Source of the DNA: Mercurialis annua
Lineage: Eukaryota > Streptophyta > Magnoliopsida > Malpighiales > Euphorbiaceae
NCBI RefSeq assembly: GCF_937616625.2
Contig: NC_065575.1
Coordinates: 5,091,501 to 5,155,500, forward strand
Length of the DNA stretch: 64,000 nucleotides
Direction: 5' to 3'
Part shown: positions 25,361 through 37,721 of the stretch, in pieces
Numbering within the stretch: position 1 is the first letter of the stretch
Layout of the letters: the number at the start of each line of letters is the position of its first letter
Notes under the pieces: generated by a model
What the model was told of the DNA's origin: nothing
Databases searched by the model: none
The model's input: the letters and a program-made list of their open reading frames with translations, nothing else
Made by a program: the position numbers and the translations under genes

Positions 25361-28300
25361 TCAAGAATTCGGGCATCCAAGTTCCTCCAACAGGACATGC
25401 TCCCAATCTGAAGAGCCATCACCGAAACCAGTTTGAGATTGATCCCCAGGCTTGTCAATAATGCGAGATGGGCAATCCTTGACAGTGAAACGGGATTTCT
25501 CGACAGTCAGTTCTTCTTCAGTAGGGTTACGATCATGATGTCGCGAGAGAGGCTCCATATTTAAATCCAGAATACCGTCCTCTGATCTATCTGTACCAGT
25601 TGCCCAACACCCTCGCAAACCAGCATATTCCAGGTCAGCACTTTCTGTTCCAGGTTCTTGCCTATTCAAGGAAGTAGAATTGTCACCCCGGTCTTTGAGG
25701 ATACGAAATCTTGCCATAACTGAAGCTTCAATATCATCTACATGATTAGTTGAACTCAAAACTGGGGAATCCTGGCTGCATATGTCTGGCTTTTGGCCAT
25801 CTTTCTTCTCGCGTGCAACCCATTCAACGTTGTCCGGACCTAGAGAAACTTGAGAACTACACATCTTACCTGCAGAACCCAAAATTTTGTCCGCCAATGA
25901 AGTTTTCACAGCATCAGAGCTGTTGACCCGGCATTTTAAGATATGAAACCTAGCAGCAACATCATCATCATAGCCGCTTTTGATTAACATAGACGATGAC
26001 TCCGGAATTGAAATATCTGGAAGATGGATATGGTTAGCATTAGATGCCATCTCGAAACTTGTGCATGGTTCAGAAGAAAATTTGGACCTCGAGGGCTTGT
26101 CCTCATCCTCAGATGTTTCTGGTAAACATAATGTAACCAAACAATTATTTAGATGACGTAAGCATGAAAGTCAGATTCAATTGAAGAGAAAGGTAAAAGC
26201 ACGGAGATTTTAGGTTAACCAGTAGTGATTGGAGAGTCGCATTTCTCCATCCCGCTCTTCATTCGATTAAAGCGAGCCATACAACTTGCATAAAACAATG
26301 AAGCTTCTGCCTCAAGCCAAAGATTCTTGTACAGAAGAACTTGTGGCTCTGTCTCTTCCTCATCATGAAAATTCTCAGCAAGAGCCTTCTTTATAGCCTG
26401 AAATCCAGCACTCATGGCAAAGAAATTCATCTTCTTTTCTTCTTGTCCGTAATATGGATGTGCAAAAACCGAACCAAACCAAAAAATTTGGCTCGGTTTG
26501 ATATTATAAAAAATCTCAGTTTGTTTGGTGATGGAACTTGGAAGTAAAAAAAATTCAGTTCACCTTTGATATAAACGGAACCCAAAAATTCAAACCGAAT
26601 TGAAAAACCAACGAACCAACTTGTGCAGTTTGGTTTGATTTGAAATATTGAAATCCTTCTAAATTTGTATTGATTTGATTTTAGTAAAAATAAAAGTTTT
26701 TGTTTGGTTTGAACCAAATGCACACCCCTGGTCCATAATAAAGCTAATTTAATGCTTAAAGCCTTAATTTAAACTATCTATCAGTATCCCCAAACAAAAG
26801 AGAACAGGAAAATACGTACCTGGGCTGGGTTATCAACTTTCATTATGTTTGCATCAGATCCGACATAAACATAATTAGGCAATTTCTGATCATTATTTCC
26901 AGAAGCAACATTATCCTCCTCGTCAACATGCTGACTTTTGAATGAGGCTTGAAAGTTAAAAGGATCAGTTTTGGATATCATAAAGCCATTCTCATTTGTG
27001 CCCTGAACAATTCAATATTCAGCATAGCAAAAAAAATATTGAGATATTGTCAAGAAAGGAATATAATAATTACATTATGAAATACTATACTAATAAAAAC
27101 CGACAGCACAGTTTACTTCCATCAACAAAATTCTAATAGAAATGGGTCCTAAAAGGGACATTTAGACATCTCCTGTAATGGATACAATAATTTCTTTATC
27201 AGGCTCTCTTTTCTATTCACTATTATATTTTTGGGAAAGAACATTTTGAAAGCCTAAAATATCGATCTAGTAGAATGTTTTGTGTTGCCATCAAGTATCT
27301 ATGAATATAGAACTGCGATCAAATTCATTCACACTAATGCTGAGCTAAATTCACTGTACTTGACTGAAACAATCGGAAAAAAACGAAGTACTATGCTTTG
27401 CTCGGTACATGATGACACCTGCAGCACCACGCCTCTCTTGCTCCCTCTCTCTCTCTATCCTTAACAAATTAAAGTATCGGATGAACTTTCTTTGGTTGAT
27501 TTTACAATGAAGATAAATAACTTATCCCTTATGTACTATGGTTTTTTTTATCTCTCTTCAAGACCTTTAGAACACACAGGATTATCACGTGCAGGGGGAG
27601 TTTGCTTCTGATCAAAAGTTCATAATAGCCTAGGCACTTCAAAGAAAAAAAATCCTACAATATTTAGGCACTCAAACTACATTTATCAGCAATGCCTACT
27701 GACGAAAAGAATCCAAATATTTTCATGTTTTTTCACCTTTGATCAATTATTTCAATTAAAAGTTTTATACAACGGGAAAAAATGGACATCATATTAATTA
27801 TGATAGAGAACTTCTTAACATTTGATTTCCTTTACCCCCTCTTATCCATTCCTTTCTCTTTGCCAAGAGCTGATATCCTACCCCTCCTTATTACCGTCCT
27901 CCCATTATCCATCTCTTATAATCTTCTTTTTGTCAGGTTTATATCGAGGAGAAAGTTAGAGAGGGTTGACAGAAAGAAAAATGTCGGATGTTGTTTACAT
28001 GGAGAACTCAATTAGCTTAGAAAGAGAGAAGACAAAAAAAACTAAATCTATCAAATTAAATTTTAAATAATCGATTAATAAAATACTATTATCTGTTTTT
28101 ATAAAGTGCAAATAACCTTCAAAATCATGAGAATTTCCCAAAACAAAATTATTTTTCAAGGATAAAAAAATTGAAAATGAAGAAGTGGTAAGTTTTTTTG
28201 GTCACCGAGTCTTTCTAAGCATATAGTTTGTTGCCTATCTAAGAACAAAGTCTTAGCATAGAATTCAAAACCCACAGCAATTTAAATTAACACAAAATAA

Positions 28301-31300
28301 TAAAATACCTTCTGAAGCTTAGAGGACTTCTCAGAAGGTTGAGAAATAGCTCTTTCAGGAACTTTTGAATCATAGGGTGAGTTCATTTTCTCCACTTTCT
28401 TTAACATACACGATTCAATATTACCGATAACATCTTTAAGAGCCTCAGAATCTTCTTCCTTCAGTTCACATATATCATTTGAAAAATGAAATACAAGCAA
28501 TTCTGACAAGTTCTGCATTGTGTCAATCAGTGTTTTAACATATGTCTTCTGTGTTGCATCTCTCCCATGAACTTTATTTGGCATACCAGAAGCACTGTCT
28601 GCAGAAGGTGGTGAATATAATACATTTTCTATTGCCTGGAACGGCACATGATACGAACAGTCATCAGGATCGTCTTTCATATTCATATTAAAATCAGCAG
28701 CACCAATAACTGGAGCACAATTACTTTCAGTTGTCCATTTACACCCTTCACAACTTTGTTGCTCATTGTCGGGTAGTTTACTATCAGAAGTATCAAACGA
28801 TTTGTTATATAAGGTATCATCAGCACTCTGAACCTGATGGAACGGGCTCGATTTTCTGTGATCAGCTCCATTCGCATTAGGACCGATTTCTTCTCTATGA
28901 AACATATGGCCAACCAAAGGTCTTGTCATGGATGGACTTAAATGATTTTCTAGAACCCAACCACCATGTTGCATTGGCTTTTCATTTGTTTTTTCAGGTG
29001 AAATTTTTACAGCATCATTGCAACTAACAGTGAAAGTTTGATAACCTTGACGGTCTAAAGATCTGCAAGCTTCTAACTTTTTCCTATTTCGCGGAGAGAC
29101 TGACTCGGAATCTTCAAGCTGAGAAAAATTAGAAAACGGAGCCCCTTTCCAGCATGGTGAATCCACAGCAGGATTGTGATGATCCAGACATTCATTATAA
29201 TCTTTTACAGGATCGATGGCTTCAGTTTTGTCCACTAAGCTTAATCCATCTAGACTTGTATTCGGAACTTTGTGGGTAAAGCAAACACCCTCCTTGGACG
29301 AGCCTTGTGTCCCAGCAAAATGATCAAAAGTGTCCATAGGAACACTTTGATTGCTTGAAAAAACTTCATTTATTGCTGAGGAAAAATCTGCAGTAACTCG
29401 ATCAGCTTTTCCTAGGTGGAAGCTGACTTGGCTGGGATCATAAAAAACATTGCCTTTGGAAGTTACAAATGGACGAGGCTCCACCATAACAGATGGATTA
29501 TTGCCAGAAAAATCTTTAATATCTCCATCACTCCTAGAATTTTTATTTATAAATGAATTTGTACCGTATACTGGTGGTTTAATGACAACAGCAGGGGAAG
29601 AATTCATGACTGTTCCAATAGCTCTTGAACTAGCATCATCCCTTGTCAAGAGTTTTTCATGGACAAGTCTTTCATGTGAAGTAACTGATGGTTTCTGGAA
29701 CTGGTATGGCCACTTCTGGTTCCAGGAATTAACAGTTTTTATAGATGATACCTGAGGACAGGTTTCTGGAAATGGTAAAGTGGATGCCATGCTTGTAGGC
29801 GTTGGATAATCAGTAGGTACGAGCTTACTATTTTTTCCTGGAAAGGAATTATAATCCAACTTTCCTTTTCCTGCAGACTCAGCAACTTTATCAATTCTTA
29901 TAGAAGCTTCTTCATATTTGCTTCTGCTGTCAGATGCATAAAATCCTGCCAAAGTAGCAGTTACAAAGACTATCATAAAAGGAAAATATCTTGAATTTTA
30001 AAAGGAGAAATAAATAATTGTATAAATTAAGCTCAAGAAACATCCAAAAAGCAAACCGAACTCCCCAGAGAAATAGGTAAATGTAGGGTACAGGAGTTTA
30101 GATGATAATGGTTAATTTAGAATGTTCTCCTTATCAAAATGACTATTAATTCAAGATAACAGGTAACGAGAAGTTATATGTACACGTATTGTCAATAAGA
30201 TGAATGTCTTCATAAGCAACCAGCACTGGACTGCTTGCATACTACAAGAATACATAGTATCGAATAAATCGAAAGAAGAATTATCAGAACAATAAAACAA
30301 GAAAGAACCATGTTGCTGATGATTTTTCTTTAATGTGACCATCCTTCAGTTGACTGATTGAAATGTCCACAACATGCTTTACATATCTTTGGTGCCAGCA
30401 GAATGTGAAAGTGTATTGACAGTACTCATTTCCAAAATGCAAACATCTCTCCTTATGATAAGTCATGAACAAGATGGAAAGTTTTCAGCTAGTACTTGTG
30501 TTAATAAGGGCGAAATTACTATTGATGGTCATTACAATGAAACCGGAAAATGCCCGTAACTTTCTGTTAGTATACGGAAGTAAATTCTCTAAAACTTTTC
30601 TTTTAATTCCAGTTCATTAAGAGCCTTAACCTTCCCTTTTTTTTCTGCTCTATTGATGTCATGGATAAATGTTTTTTAAGGATGTCATACAAATAACAAA
30701 AGAAGATGAGGCCAAAAGTAGCTCCAGTTCATTAAAAGTTGTAGAGCCTGAAAATGTGATAGTATTTCATAATCTACATTTTTTCAACTCATATTTTTAT
30801 TAAGGTGGGAGGTTTGTAATAGGTAAGCAGCCTAACCGTCACAGACGATTTGGATGCAAGGGAAATGAGCATCAATGGCCAAAACAGGTTTATAAAAGTA
30901 ATTAAACAAAAAAATGATCACAGAATAGATAAAGAAATGTTACTCACAACAAGAAAAATCATATAAAAAGTAGGAACATGAAAAAATAAAAACTTCGTGT
31001 ATGATCCAGCTAAAGAAAAACAATTAAAATAGTTCTGTAATGGCATTACTATTCATGTTTACATGAGCATAAAATACTGTAATTTGGATTTATGATGACA
31101 AGAATATTCACACATGTATACCTTGATTCATGGAACTCTCTTTTGGGCCGAAAATCTCATGAAGCTGCATTGGTTCACTCTGCTGACATTCAGTAAGGCA
31201 ATCCCACATGCCACTCCACTGACCAGACAAGCTTTGACCATAATCCTCATGCGTGGAACCAATAGACGTCGCAACGCCAGAAGTAGACAGCAAATCATAG

Positions 31301-31635
31301 CCAGAATAACTAGAAACTCCTAAGGAACAATCATTTCCCATCGCATAAGACGGATAATAAGGTTTAGCCTCAAGAACACTAGCCGATTTTTGGCCGGACA
31401 AAACAGCATCAGTCGAGATCGAAACACGAGGGTCCGAATTGGAGGAAAACATATTATATGCATTAGAATCGTAATCAGGTCTCGAATTGGACGCCCAATT
31501 GCGCGTAGTGAAATAAGAAGCAGTTGGTTCAGTTAAATCAACAAGGGGTTTGTGAACAGTAACAGTAAAAGGAGGAGCTAAGGCTGATAAATTTGAAGAT
31601 CCTCCAAAATTATTTGACCCTTGACCCATCATCAT
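25361..31635 (-). CDS. large Ser-rich plant protein, function unknown
   Basis: Five coding exons on the minus strand (31635-31122, 29945-28309, 27002-26820, 26397-26220, 26118-25361) join in phase to give 1089 residues. The N-terminus (MMMGQGSNNFGGSSN, ALAPPFTVTVHKPLVDLTEP) is Gly/Ser/Tyr-rich and disordered-looking. The 545-codon second exon is Ser/Asn/Asp-rich. Near its end is a helical region, KTLIDTMQNLSELLVFHFSN...EDSEALKDVIGNIESC. Exon 4 encodes a distinctive helix, PQVLLYKNLWLEAEASLFYA...ARFNRMKSGME. The C-terminal part repeats the phrase (V)ARFHILKCR/(M)ARFRILKDR about 100 residues apart. It ends with DWEHVLLEELGCPNS, a probable conserved tail. There is no signal peptide or membrane span. 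I associate this architecture with an uncharacterised plant family and assign no function. A further non-coding 5' exon probably lies near 31872-31930. Confidence 0.8.
26450..26735. mobile_element. probable hAT-like MITE in intron 3 of the large gene
   Basis: The left end GGATGTGCAAAAACCGAACC is inversely similar to a right end finishing TTGAACCAAATGCACACCCC. The interior is rich in AACCGAA/TTCGGTT words. The TSD is not clear. It lies in the intron between exons 26820-27002 and 26220-26397. Confidence 0.5.
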
Positions 31636-31997
31636 CTCATCAACTTAGGAGCTAATTCAGTCAACTGATCACAACCTAGAAAGTAAAATTGCTTATTAAT
31701 TGACAATTGTAAAGAAACTAACCAAAATTTTAAAGTATAATAGGATTATGAGCAATAATTAAGTATCAAATATTGATGATTAAGCTGATAAATAAGAACA
31801 AATGAAATAAAATTGAAAATTGGGAACGAATTAAAAGTCTAAAATGGATATAAGTAATTAATTGTTGTTACCTGAAAGAAGAAGATTGCCGGAAAACGGA
31901 GCGGAGAGAGTGTTTTATCTTCCTACGCCTCGAAAGTAAAGAGAAAAAATAGCATTTGTTCAACGAAGATTTCTATTTTATTTGGTCATTTTATTGT

Positions 31998-32026
31998 TGG
32001 GCCACTTTTGATTTGTTGAAGGGCCC
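31998..32026 (-). promoter_or_regulatory. site II-like motifs upstream of the large gene
   Basis: TGGGCC at 31998-32003 and a GGGCCC word about 20 bp further lie about 360 bp upstream of the ATG at 31635, just beyond the probable 5' untranslated exon. This resembles site II motifs. Use is inferred. Confidence 0.35.
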
Positions 32027-32079
32027 GTTTCTTAAAAAATGAGAAATTTATTAAAAAAACATTATCTTTTTAATTTTAT

Positions 32080-32700
32080 TGATAAATAATAGAAAACGAA
32101 TCCTATCATAACTATAACGGAACCGAGTCGCTTAAAACGCTCCGGAAGAATATCAGTTCTTGTCTAAAATACAAAAACCTGATAACATCGGTGGCCGAAT
32201 TTTGAAATTCGCCATATCTGAAGATCAAAGGAAGAATCAGCTGAATTCCTAGGATAAGCTGGATTTCCCGAGGTCTCAGAGAAAGCGACGCGCCTGAGAG
32301 ATTCTCCTAAAGACCGGATCTACAAAATATCTTTCATATCCGGATACAAACTTCAACTTAGGAAAATAAATTTATTAAAGAATATATTTCTGAATAAGAC
32401 TTTTTTTTTTAAATAAGGAATCTCTTTCCTATTTAAGGTCAATCCCTACTAAATAGGAATCACTTTTCTATTCGAAATCTACTATGTATTCTCTTAACCT
32501 TTATATAAAGAGTTTGAGATATGCTTAAAAACACAATTACATTCATATACTCAAAACGTTACTCAAACCTAAACTAAATTAACTATCAGAGAGTTAATCG
32601 GACAACAATCGTCCGGTTAGCTTCTATCCTATTTTGCAGGTTACAAACTGGATCAGAAGGCAGAGTCCACCAGTAAAGTATACTTTCATTTTAAATTAAG
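32080..32700 (+). other. LTR-like stretch, unclassified
   Basis: The stretch contains a TATA-like CCTTTATATAAAGAG near 32500. It ends in TTTTGCAGGTTACA followed by AACTGGATCAGA, which distantly resembles the initiator-Met primer-binding site after a plant LTR. I could not find the left LTR boundary or a partner LTR, so this is a weak call. Confidence 0.25.
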
Positions 32701-32952
32701 CCTAATGAGTAAATATAAGGAATAAGTTCATTTAGATGGTACGCGATTTCAATTTTTAACAGAAAAATTTGCTTAATATTAAAAGATTGAATAAAATTTT
32801 GAGAAACTTTCCCAGAATATTTCATTTTGTAATTTAATTATAGCGGTATTTCATTATCATACCTTTTTTTAGTCAAAATGACCTTCTTAGTCTTTTAATT
32901 ATAAAAATATTTTTTTAACTTTGTACATTTGACGTTTTCATGGCGTCTTTTA

Positions 32953-35100
32953 TGTCATGACCCAAATCTCACGCCCGAGACCGGCGCTAGGGAATGGGAG
33001 TGATAGCTCCGAAACCCGTAGCAAGCCTAAAAACGTAAAATAATCTTTCGCAAAATATCATATGTCATGCATGACAGACATAACCACGTGTCATGCACAA
33101 AGATGTCAGATTATATATTTCCTCTGCCAATCACAAACCATAATAACGCAGCAAGCACAAAACGTTCATAATTTTAAAACGTTAAAGTTATATTTACAGA
33201 AAACCGTTTGATACAGACTGAAATACAAAACATCTATCTACTGCAGCTCTAAGAGTAAAGTACTGTTTCTTTACATACTTTTAAAATATCAGACTTCTGG
33301 AACAAGGATAGAAGTCCGCTGCTTCATAAACTCTTTTCACCTGAGAGGGAAAACTGTGAGGGGTCAATATATGGGAATATACTGAGTGAGTTCATATATT
33401 TACTAATAAATATTCCTATAAAACATAAACAACACAATAACCTTTAAATCACATGTAGCCAAGTACAAGATCCGATTGAAACCCTAATCCTCGAACATGC
33501 CAAACATATACAATCAAATCAGACTAATCCAAATGGTCCGACCCGGGAGTAACAATAACTCAACCACGTCAGTCGCGATCAGCCTCTTAATCCCAAGTGG
33601 TGGGTCCAACCCACTAGATACGGGGCTCATGCTACTCTAACCGAGTTCACTATCGTAGACATTCATATATAACAAACTTCAAAATTTGTATTCATAATCA
33701 AGTTTACAGTTGTATCAGATCAAAACTGGTGATCACGCAGCCCTATTGCCGCCCAATAGGTAGCACGTTCCATCGGATCAATACTGGTTTCAAATCAAAC
33801 ATATATGCAATTCATATAAAAACTTCGCATTTCAAATATTCAATTCAAAAGTAAAGCAATATAAAATATTTGCTTGCATAAATACTTTAAAAGTAAATTT
33901 ATATAAACTCACTAGAAATGCTTATCCAAAATACTTCGGTGCTCAGAAACGTCAAGCTTCCCGAGCTCCTGGTCCAGCTGCTTCTTTCCTCGCCGGATCT
34001 AAAACAATTTAAAACAATTGACTCACATCAGAATTCTATTCTAAGATTGACTCTAGACTCAAGACACGACACACTACTCTTATTAACCGTCGTGCTTCTT
34101 ACGTGTATACTCCGATAAACGGTATCTAACTTGTTTTCGGTTCGCAAATCTCTCACTAATCAATTCTCGATTAACCTCGTTAGGTTAAACGACTCAGCTA
34201 ATCGATAACCAATCGATCGAGTACTAATCGATTTCAATCACGTATCGCAAATACGGAAAATTTCTCAGAACGGGTCAATCGGTGGAATCACTGTGCGTGC
34301 GCACGTCTGTCTGTACGCCCGCACAGTCCTGGAAGACTGTGCGCCCGCACAGTCTACTGTGCGCGCGCACAGCCACGGGATTTCTCCCGGGCTCGTTTTC
34401 AACGTGCATCTAACCAAATTTCGCATCCTAAACACCTAAACAACGCTCAATCACATTAAAAACTCGAAATCTAAACTCAAAACGCTATAAATCAATCCTA
34501 TAATCGTTAAAATGATAAAACCGTTCCGTGGCCTAAAACTTTAACTCGACATATAATCGAATTTACCAATCCAAACGATAAAACGTTAAGCTTACCGTGA
34601 TTCGCCACTGAAATACGATCGGTTCGAGTTATGAAACGTCGAAAACGGACGAGAAACGAAAATCGAACGATAAACCGTAAATTACCGTCGATGGAAATGA
34701 AGAAAAGAGAAGAAGCTGAGAGTGAGGGTTCTAGATTCTTCATCCTTCTTATCTCATTTCATATATAATTTGCATTTTGATCCTTGAAACTTTTCAAAAG
34801 TTGCAATTTAGTCCAAAACCTATTCGCGTCCAAATTTTAAACGGTCTCCGATTGACTTGAAACTTTTACCATAAATACTATAAATTATTTCGCGGACTTT
34901 GAAGAAATAATTATTATCACAGGATTTATAATTTATTTTATATTAATTTTCGAAATTATTTCCTTAAATCCCGTTAATACGCTTAATAAAAATTATTCTA
35001 AATTCCCGATATAATTAAATTAAATCCTTCTTAATTTAATTTATCGGAATTAACGACACGTGGCACAACTTAATTATCTTAAAATATTTGGAGTATCACA
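32953..35100 (-). repeat. LTR of a Ty3/gypsy element, 2148 bp
   Basis: The stretch starts TGTCATGACCC and ends GTATCACA on the plus strand, so it is bounded by TG...CA. It abuts a poly-purine tract (C-run on the plus strand) and then gypsy integrase on the minus strand. It is therefore the 3' LTR of a minus-strand element. A GC-rich set of imperfect palindromes (CTGTGCGCGCGCACAG type) lies at 34291-34372. No second LTR is in the window. Confidence 0.75.
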
Positions 35101-36640
35101 TTCACCCCCCCCCCCCTTAAAAAAAATTCGTCCTCGAATTTAAAACTTAGCCACGTACCTTGAGTGAACAAGTATTGATACTTCTGCCTCATATCCTCTT
35201 CTGTCTCCCATATGCATTCTTCTATGGACCGACTTCTCCATAGGACCTTCACCATGGGAATCTTCTTTGTCCGTAGTTGTCGTATTTGCATATCAACAAT
35301 ATGCACTGGTTGCTCTTCGTAGGTTAATTCTTCACTTACGTCCACTACTTGCGGTTGGATTATTCGAGAGGGATCTGGTAATATATTTCCGAAGCATGGA
35401 AATATGAAAGACAAGATGAACTTGAGACATCTCCGGTGGCAAGTCTAACTTGTAGGCAACTGAGCCTATGCGTTCTATGATCTGATAAGGTCCGACGTAT
35501 CTCGAAGCTAACTTTCCCTTCTTTCCGAAACGAATCACTCCCTTCACCGGTGATACTTTGAGAAAAAAAAATCTCCGATTTGAAACTCGATGTCTTTTTT
35601 TCTTGGGATCCGCATAGCTCTTCTGTCGCCTGAAAGCAGTATTCGGACGCTGCTTTATTAACGGTACTTTCTCAGAAGTAATCTGGATGATCTCTGCTCC
35701 AGTTAGCTTTCGTTCACCGACTTCATCCCAACAAATAGAGGATCGACATTTACGCCCGTATAATGCTTCATATGGAGCCATCTCAATGCTCGAGTGATAA
35801 CTGTTGTTGTAAGCGAATTCGACTAAAGGTAGATACGTATCCCAACTACCTCCGAAATCTAATACGCATAGTCGAAGCATGTCTTCTGACGTTTGAATCG
35901 TTCGTTCAGACTGGCAGTCCGTCTGAGGATGAAAAGCAGTGCTGAAATTTAACCGCGTTCCTAATGCTTCTTGTAAGTTTTTCCAGAAACGAGAGGTAAA
36001 TAGAGAACCTCTGTCTGACACGATTGATACGGGAACTCCGTGTAGGCTCACGATCTTATCGATGTATTCTTGAGCTAGCTTTGCTGCAGAATACGTCGTC
36101 TTGATAGGTATGAAGTGCACTGACTTCGTTAAACGATCCACGGTTACCCAGATGGAATCAAAACCTTTTTGCGTTTTGGGCAATCCTACCAAAATCCATC
36201 GTAATATGTTTCTATTTCCACTCGGGGATGGCCGCTGATGCTCCAATTTGACTTGCTGACAAGTCGGACATTTTGCCACAAATTTTGCGATATCTTTCTT
36301 CATTCCACTCCACCAATACGTTTTCTTGATGTCATAGTACATCTTCGTAGAACCAGGATGAACGATATAAATCGTTCCATGAGTCTCTTTCATGATTTTC
36401 TGTCTCAAATCCTCCATGTCTGGTACACACAGTCGATTGCCATATTTCAATATCCCGTTAACGATACTAAAATCTTGGCTCTTTTCTTGTTGCACTTCCT
36501 CAATTAGATGCTTTAATTGAGGGTCATCGGCTTGTAACTCTTTAATTTTATCTATCAACGTCGATCGTATTGTTAGCTGAGCCATCAGAGAGAGGAAACC
36601 TCGAATTCGACTCCTTGACTAAACAATTGGGTGGTTGATT
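35101..36640 (-). pseudogene. truncated, frameshifted Ty3/gypsy pol (integrase + chromodomain-like end)
   Basis: The minus strand encodes an integrase zinc-binding region (H...H...CPTCQQVK), then the catalytic core: FDSIWVTVDRLTKSVHF with a D, then VSIVSDRGSLFTSRFW with the second D, HPQTDCQSERTIQ with the E. The GPY-type region follows (KLASRYVGPYQIIERIGSVAYKL). A chromodomain-like C-terminus (YEEQPVHIVDMQIRQLRTK, SIEECIWETEEDM) lies in a shifted frame at 35079-35414. Wording near 36180 and 35600 shows frameshifts and small deletions. Protease, reverse transcriptase, RNase H and the 5' LTR are missing. The chromodomain points to a chromovirus of the Del/Tekay type. Non-functional. Confidence 0.85.
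35105..35122 (-). other. poly-purine tract of the gypsy element
   Basis: Twelve consecutive C on the plus strand, followed by TTAAAAAA, read as an A/G-rich tract on the coding strand. It sits four bases from the LTR edge at 35100, the expected position for plus-strand priming. Confidence 0.7.
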
Positions 36641-36884
36641 TGTTATTCTTCTTCTTATTATATCATTACTATATTCATGGTTGATAATTAAAATAGCAAA
36701 ATACACATTTTAAACTTACTTCTTATATATTATTATTATTTTTAAATTCCGTGGAATACATAATCAAGAAAAATGAGTATATTGAGATATTAAATTGTAT
36801 GTTGCAAGCATTCAATTTTGTAAAACCCAATTTAAAAAAAAATGTCTTGTATTAAACGTTATTTTTTTCAGTAATCACAATTGG

Positions 36885-37290
36885 ATCATTATAAGGCTCC
36901 TCATATTTGTTACAATTTACAGTTTGATACTCCTTATTTGAAAATCAAACAATTTGATATCTCAGTTTTGATTTTATAAACTATAAGTCTCTTCTGTTAA
37001 ATATAAGTACCAAATTGTTAACGGAATTAAACATGAGATACCAAATCGTTTGAAAATGAGGTATCAAATCGTTAAAAGGATTAAAAGTGAGGTACCAAAT
37101 CGCTTACATAATTGAAATTTAGGTATCAAATCGTTTAAAAGTAAATATCAAATTATTAACGGAACTAGCTAGAAGGGCCTTTTAGTTTAAAAAATATCAA
37201 AAAACTGAGATATCAAATCGTTTAATTCTCAAATAAGAGACATCAAACTGTGAATTATGACAAACGTGAGAAGCGTTAGAGTAATTTGTT
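36885..37290. mobile_element. long-TIR MITE, copy 2 (related to 23300-23706)
   Basis: The left part (TTACAGTTTGATACTCCTTA, then TTTGATATCTCAGTTTT) is mirrored at the right (CAAATAAGAGACATCAAAC, then TGTGAATTATGACAAACG). Internal phrases TACCAAATTGTTAACGGAAT and GAGGTATCAAATCGTTA repeat in tandem. The text closely follows the 23.3-kb copy. Non-coding. Exact ends uncertain. Confidence 0.6.
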
Positions 37291-37721
37291 CTATTTTTTT
37301 TCATATAATAGAAAAATTGATACAATAGACAAAAACAAAATAAGAAAAAGCCATAAGAAAAGTGTAGCTAAAGATGAAACAGTGTATCAGTAATTAGTTG
37401 TTGCCTGCTGACTGCTGTTCTTATCTCAACCACAAATGCTAAATACAAAGCAAATATTTGAACAACAAAATATGTAACATGCAAGCTGTTTGCTGTAGGG
37501 ACAATCCAAAATGTCTATTCATTGTATTTGTTTTCGTTGCTATTTCATGAGGCTGTAAATGAATTACTTAACATTTAATTGAAAATCAAGAATCAAGAAT
37601 CAAGAATAAAAAAAACCAAAAAACAAGAATTAAGAAACCAGAAAAAAATCATATGAATCAGAAAAAAACAATAAAAGAAGTGGAGTCTTGCATGGATGAA
37701 GAAGATAAACGAAGCCCATTG

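Noticed and set aside
29450..29755. Plus-strand 101-residue frame
   Set aside because: It lies antisense to the long exon 2 of the large minus-strand gene and has no recognisable content.
33918..34118. Open frame in the gypsy LTR
   Set aside because: It lies inside the LTR with no domain; considered fortuitous.
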